Under the pieces are notes generated by a model that worked only from the letters and a program-made list of their open reading frames with translations, ran no database searches and was not told where the DNA came from. The translations under genes were made by a program, and so were the position numbers. A stretch of 7,866 nucleotides of DNA from Methylocapsa sp. (lineage in GTDB: Bacteria; Pseudomonadota; Alphaproteobacteria; Rhizobiales; Beijerinckiaceae): assembly GCA_003162995.1 (NCBI GenBank), contig PLUZ01000289.1, positions 196 through 8,061 of the forward strand. Direction: 5' to 3'. Below, one piece after another: positions 6,675-7,866 of the stretch (positions are counted from its first letter, which is position 1; each line of letters begins with the position of its first letter).

Positions 6675-6914
6675 TTACTTCGCCTCCGCGCCGACAACGA
6701 TCCAACGCTTCAGCTTCGAGATCGGCTTCGTCTCCTCGATCGACACCGTGTCCCCAACCTTGTGCGCTTTCGTCTCGTCATGCGCGTGATAATTCTTCGA
6801 TCGCCGCACCGTCTTCTTCAACAGCGGATGCGTAAATCGGCGCTCGACCTTGACGACGACCGTCTTGGCTTGCTTGTCGCTGACGACGACGCCTTGGAGA
6901 ATTCGCTTCGGCAT
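6675..6914 (-). CDS. rpsQ: Ribosomal protein S17 (uS17)
   Basis: Complete 79-residue S17, an OB-fold primary binder of 16S rRNA in the body of the small subunit. [20 protein letters not shown] (1-20) is the standard first-strand region. [11 protein letters not shown] (37-47) is the basic rRNA-binding loop, and [19 protein letters not shown] (53-71) is the conserved C-terminal strand pair. The ATG at 6914 matches the family start. An in-frame TTG seven codons upstream is not needed. AGGT with purines lies about 9-10 bases before the ATG. rpmC ends 50 bases upstream. This is the last gene of the classical S10 operon, and a 96-base gap follows before rplN. Confidence 0.98.
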   Translation of the reverse strand: MPKRILQGVVVSDKQAKTVVVKVERRFTHPLLKKTVRRSKNYHAHDETKAHKVGDTVSIEETKPISKLKRWIVVGAEAK

Positions 6915-6964
6915 GTTCTTCGACCTGTCCTTCAAACAAGCAATTACGCCACTGTTCCTAAACT

Positions 6965-7177
6965 CTATTTTTCGGCTTGACCCTGCTGCTGCGCGGCAAG
7001 GGATTTGATTCTCGCGATATCACGGCGCACGACCCGCACCCGGGCGGTATTTTCGAGCTGCCCCGTGGCGCGCTGAAAGCGCAGATTGAATTGCTCTTTC
7101 TTGAGATTGAGGAACTCATGCTCAAGCTGATCCTTGGACATCACCTTGAGATCGGACAACCGCTGCTTCTGTTTCAC
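6965..7177 (-). CDS. rpmC: Ribosomal protein L29 (uL29), GTG start
   Basis: A 70-residue L29, a two-helix hairpin protein at the peptide exit tunnel of the 50S subunit, where it helps dock trigger factor and the signal recognition particle. The signatures [10 protein letters not shown] (26-35) and [14 protein letters not shown] (45-58) are clear. There is no ATG at the expected place. The best start is GTG at 7177, with GGGAG 8 bases upstream. Another GTG two codons earlier (7183, giving 72 residues) has GGGAG only 2 bases away and is less likely. An ATG at residue 13 lacks a spaced ribosome site and would shorten the first helix. The ribosome site overlaps the region directly after the rplP stop, which suggests translational coupling. 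The tail [10 protein letters not shown] is slightly longer than in many homologues. Confidence 0.95.
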   Translation of the reverse strand: MKQKQRLSDLKVMSKDQLEHEFLNLKKEQFNLRFQRATGQLENTARVRVVRRDIARIKSLAAQQQGQAEK

Positions 7178-7190
7178 TGCCACGTCTCCC

Positions 7191-7604
7191 TTACTCGACG
7201 ATCCGCTCGATGAAACGAGTTTTGATCGGCAGCTTCGCGGCGGCAAGGAGAAGCGCTTCGCGGGCAACACCGGCCGGCACCCCGTCGAGCTCGAACATGA
7301 TGCGTCCTGGCGCGACCCGGCACGCCCAGAATTCCGGCGCGCCCTTGCCCTTGCCCATGCGGACTTCCGTCGGCTTCTTCGACACCGGAACGTCCGGAAA
7401 AATCCGGATCCAGACGCGGCCAGCGCGGCGCATGTGGCGCGTCAAGGCGCGGCGCGCGGCCTCGATCTGGCGCGCGGTGATCCGCTCGGGTTCGAGCGCC
7501 TTGAGACCGAACTGACCGTAATTCAATTCGAAGCCAGCTTTCGAGGCGCCGCGTATGCGGCCCTTGAAGGCTTTCCGGAATTTTGTTCGCTTCGGTTGCA
7601 ACAT
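7191..7604 (-). CDS. rplP: Ribosomal protein L16 (uL16)
   Basis: Complete 137-residue L16, the usual length in alphaproteobacteria. L16 is a late-assembling 50S protein near the A-site tRNA elbow and the peptidyl transferase centre. The N-terminus [19 protein letters not shown] is the family hallmark. RVWIRIFPD (63-71) and the loop VRMGKGKG (81-88) match the region reaching the A site; Arg82 corresponds to the arginine hydroxylated in E. coli L16, but no modification can be inferred here. The ATG at 7604 is preceded only by a weak AAGAG-type ribosome site. The TAA stop forms the beginning of the sequence TAAGGGAG that serves as ribosome site for rpmC. Confidence 0.98.
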   Translation of the reverse strand: MLQPKRTKFRKAFKGRIRGASKAGFELNYGQFGLKALEPERITARQIEAARRALTRHMRRAGRVWIRIFPDVPVSKKPTEVRMGKGKGAPEFWACRVAPGRIMFELDGVPAGVAREALLLAAAKLPIKTRFIERIVE

Positions 7605-7638
7605 GGTTCAAACTCTTAAAGCTAGCGCCGTAGCGTGG

Positions 7639-7866
7639 TCAGGCGGCATCGCGGTCGCGGCGCCGCCGCTCGCCACCGCCGCCGGAATGATCTTGTTCCG
7701 CCATTTTCTTGTCTTGCGCCATGGGATCATGTTCAAGAATTTCGCCCTTGAAAATCCAGACCTTGATCCCGCAGGTGCCATAGGCCGTATGCGCCGTCGC
7801 GGTGCCGTAATCAACATCGGCACGCAAAGTATGCAAAGGCACCCGGCCTTCGCGATACCATTCGAG
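7639..7866 (-). CDS. rpsC: Ribosomal protein S3 (uS3), C-terminal part only; gene runs off the window edge
   Basis: The last 75 codons and a TGA stop of the 30S protein S3 are present; the start and the KH RNA-binding domain lie beyond position 7866. The visible part is the conserved S3 C-terminal domain, with the stretches [20 protein letters not shown] and [19 protein letters not shown] that are typical of bacterial S3. It ends in a short glycine- then arginine-rich tail ([14 protein letters not shown]). S3 sits on the head of the small subunit at the mRNA entry channel. It is followed after 34 bases by rplP, the standard S10-operon order. The identification is firm; nothing can be said about the missing N-terminal two thirds. 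Confidence 0.96.
   Translation of the reverse strand, partial: LEWYREGRVPLHTLRADVDYGTATAHTAYGTCGIKVWIFKGEILEHDPMAQDKKMAEQDHSGGGGERRRRDRDAA

Noticed and set aside
1..7866. Mobile elements, CRISPR arrays, tRNA or rRNA genes, toxin or defence systems
   Set aside because: No repeats of the required kind, no insertion-sequence ends, no cloverleaf and no foreign-looking gene were seen. All coding space is taken by the conserved cluster, and every frame is intact.

Overview
This window is an internal stretch of the large conserved ribosomal-protein gene cluster of an alphaproteobacterium, written entirely on the minus strand and so read from right to left. The gene order is the 3' end of the S10 operon (rpsC end, rplP, rpmC, rpsQ), the whole spc operon (rplN, rplX, rplE, rpsN, rpsH, rplF, rplR, rpsE, rpmD, rplO, secY), then adk. 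Placing adk directly after secY with no rpmJ between them, a high-GC base composition, a 101-residue zinc-free S14, and a short-lid adenylate kinase all fit Alphaproteobacteria. The protein sequences look most like Hyphomicrobiales (Rhizobiales), possibly the Beijerinckiaceae/Methylocystaceae side; that finer placement is a judgement from memory, not a search.

Layout from 5' to 3' on the coding strand: 7866-6675 carries the end of rpsC and complete rplP, rpmC and rpsQ. A 96-base gap with possible RNA hairpins marks the usual S10/spc boundary. 6578-5172 carries rplN, rplX and rplE, which overlap each other by 1 and 8 bases. 5130-2093 carries rpsN, rpsH, rplF, rplR, rpsE, rpmD and rplO with gaps of 10 to 69 bases. 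A 103-base gap with two possible hairpins precedes secY, and secY and adk overlap by 4 bases. The last 52 bases (52-1) hold no supportable gene; rpsM would be expected beyond the window edge.

The products work together as parts of both ribosomal subunits (30S: S3, S17, S14, S8, S5; 50S: L16, L29, L14, L24, L5, L6, L18, L30, L15). SecY is the membrane channel for nascent and completed secretory proteins, and Adk balances adenine nucleotides. All reading frames are intact. Several Shine-Dalgarno sequences sit on the stop codon of the gene before, which points to translational coupling along one long transcript.

I see no mobile element, CRISPR array, tRNA, rRNA or unusual new system. The most notable departure from the standard picture is an approximately 60-residue lysine/alanine-rich N-terminal extension on ribosomal protein L5, for which there is no alternative downstream start. 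Smaller points of interest are the structured gaps before rplN and secY.
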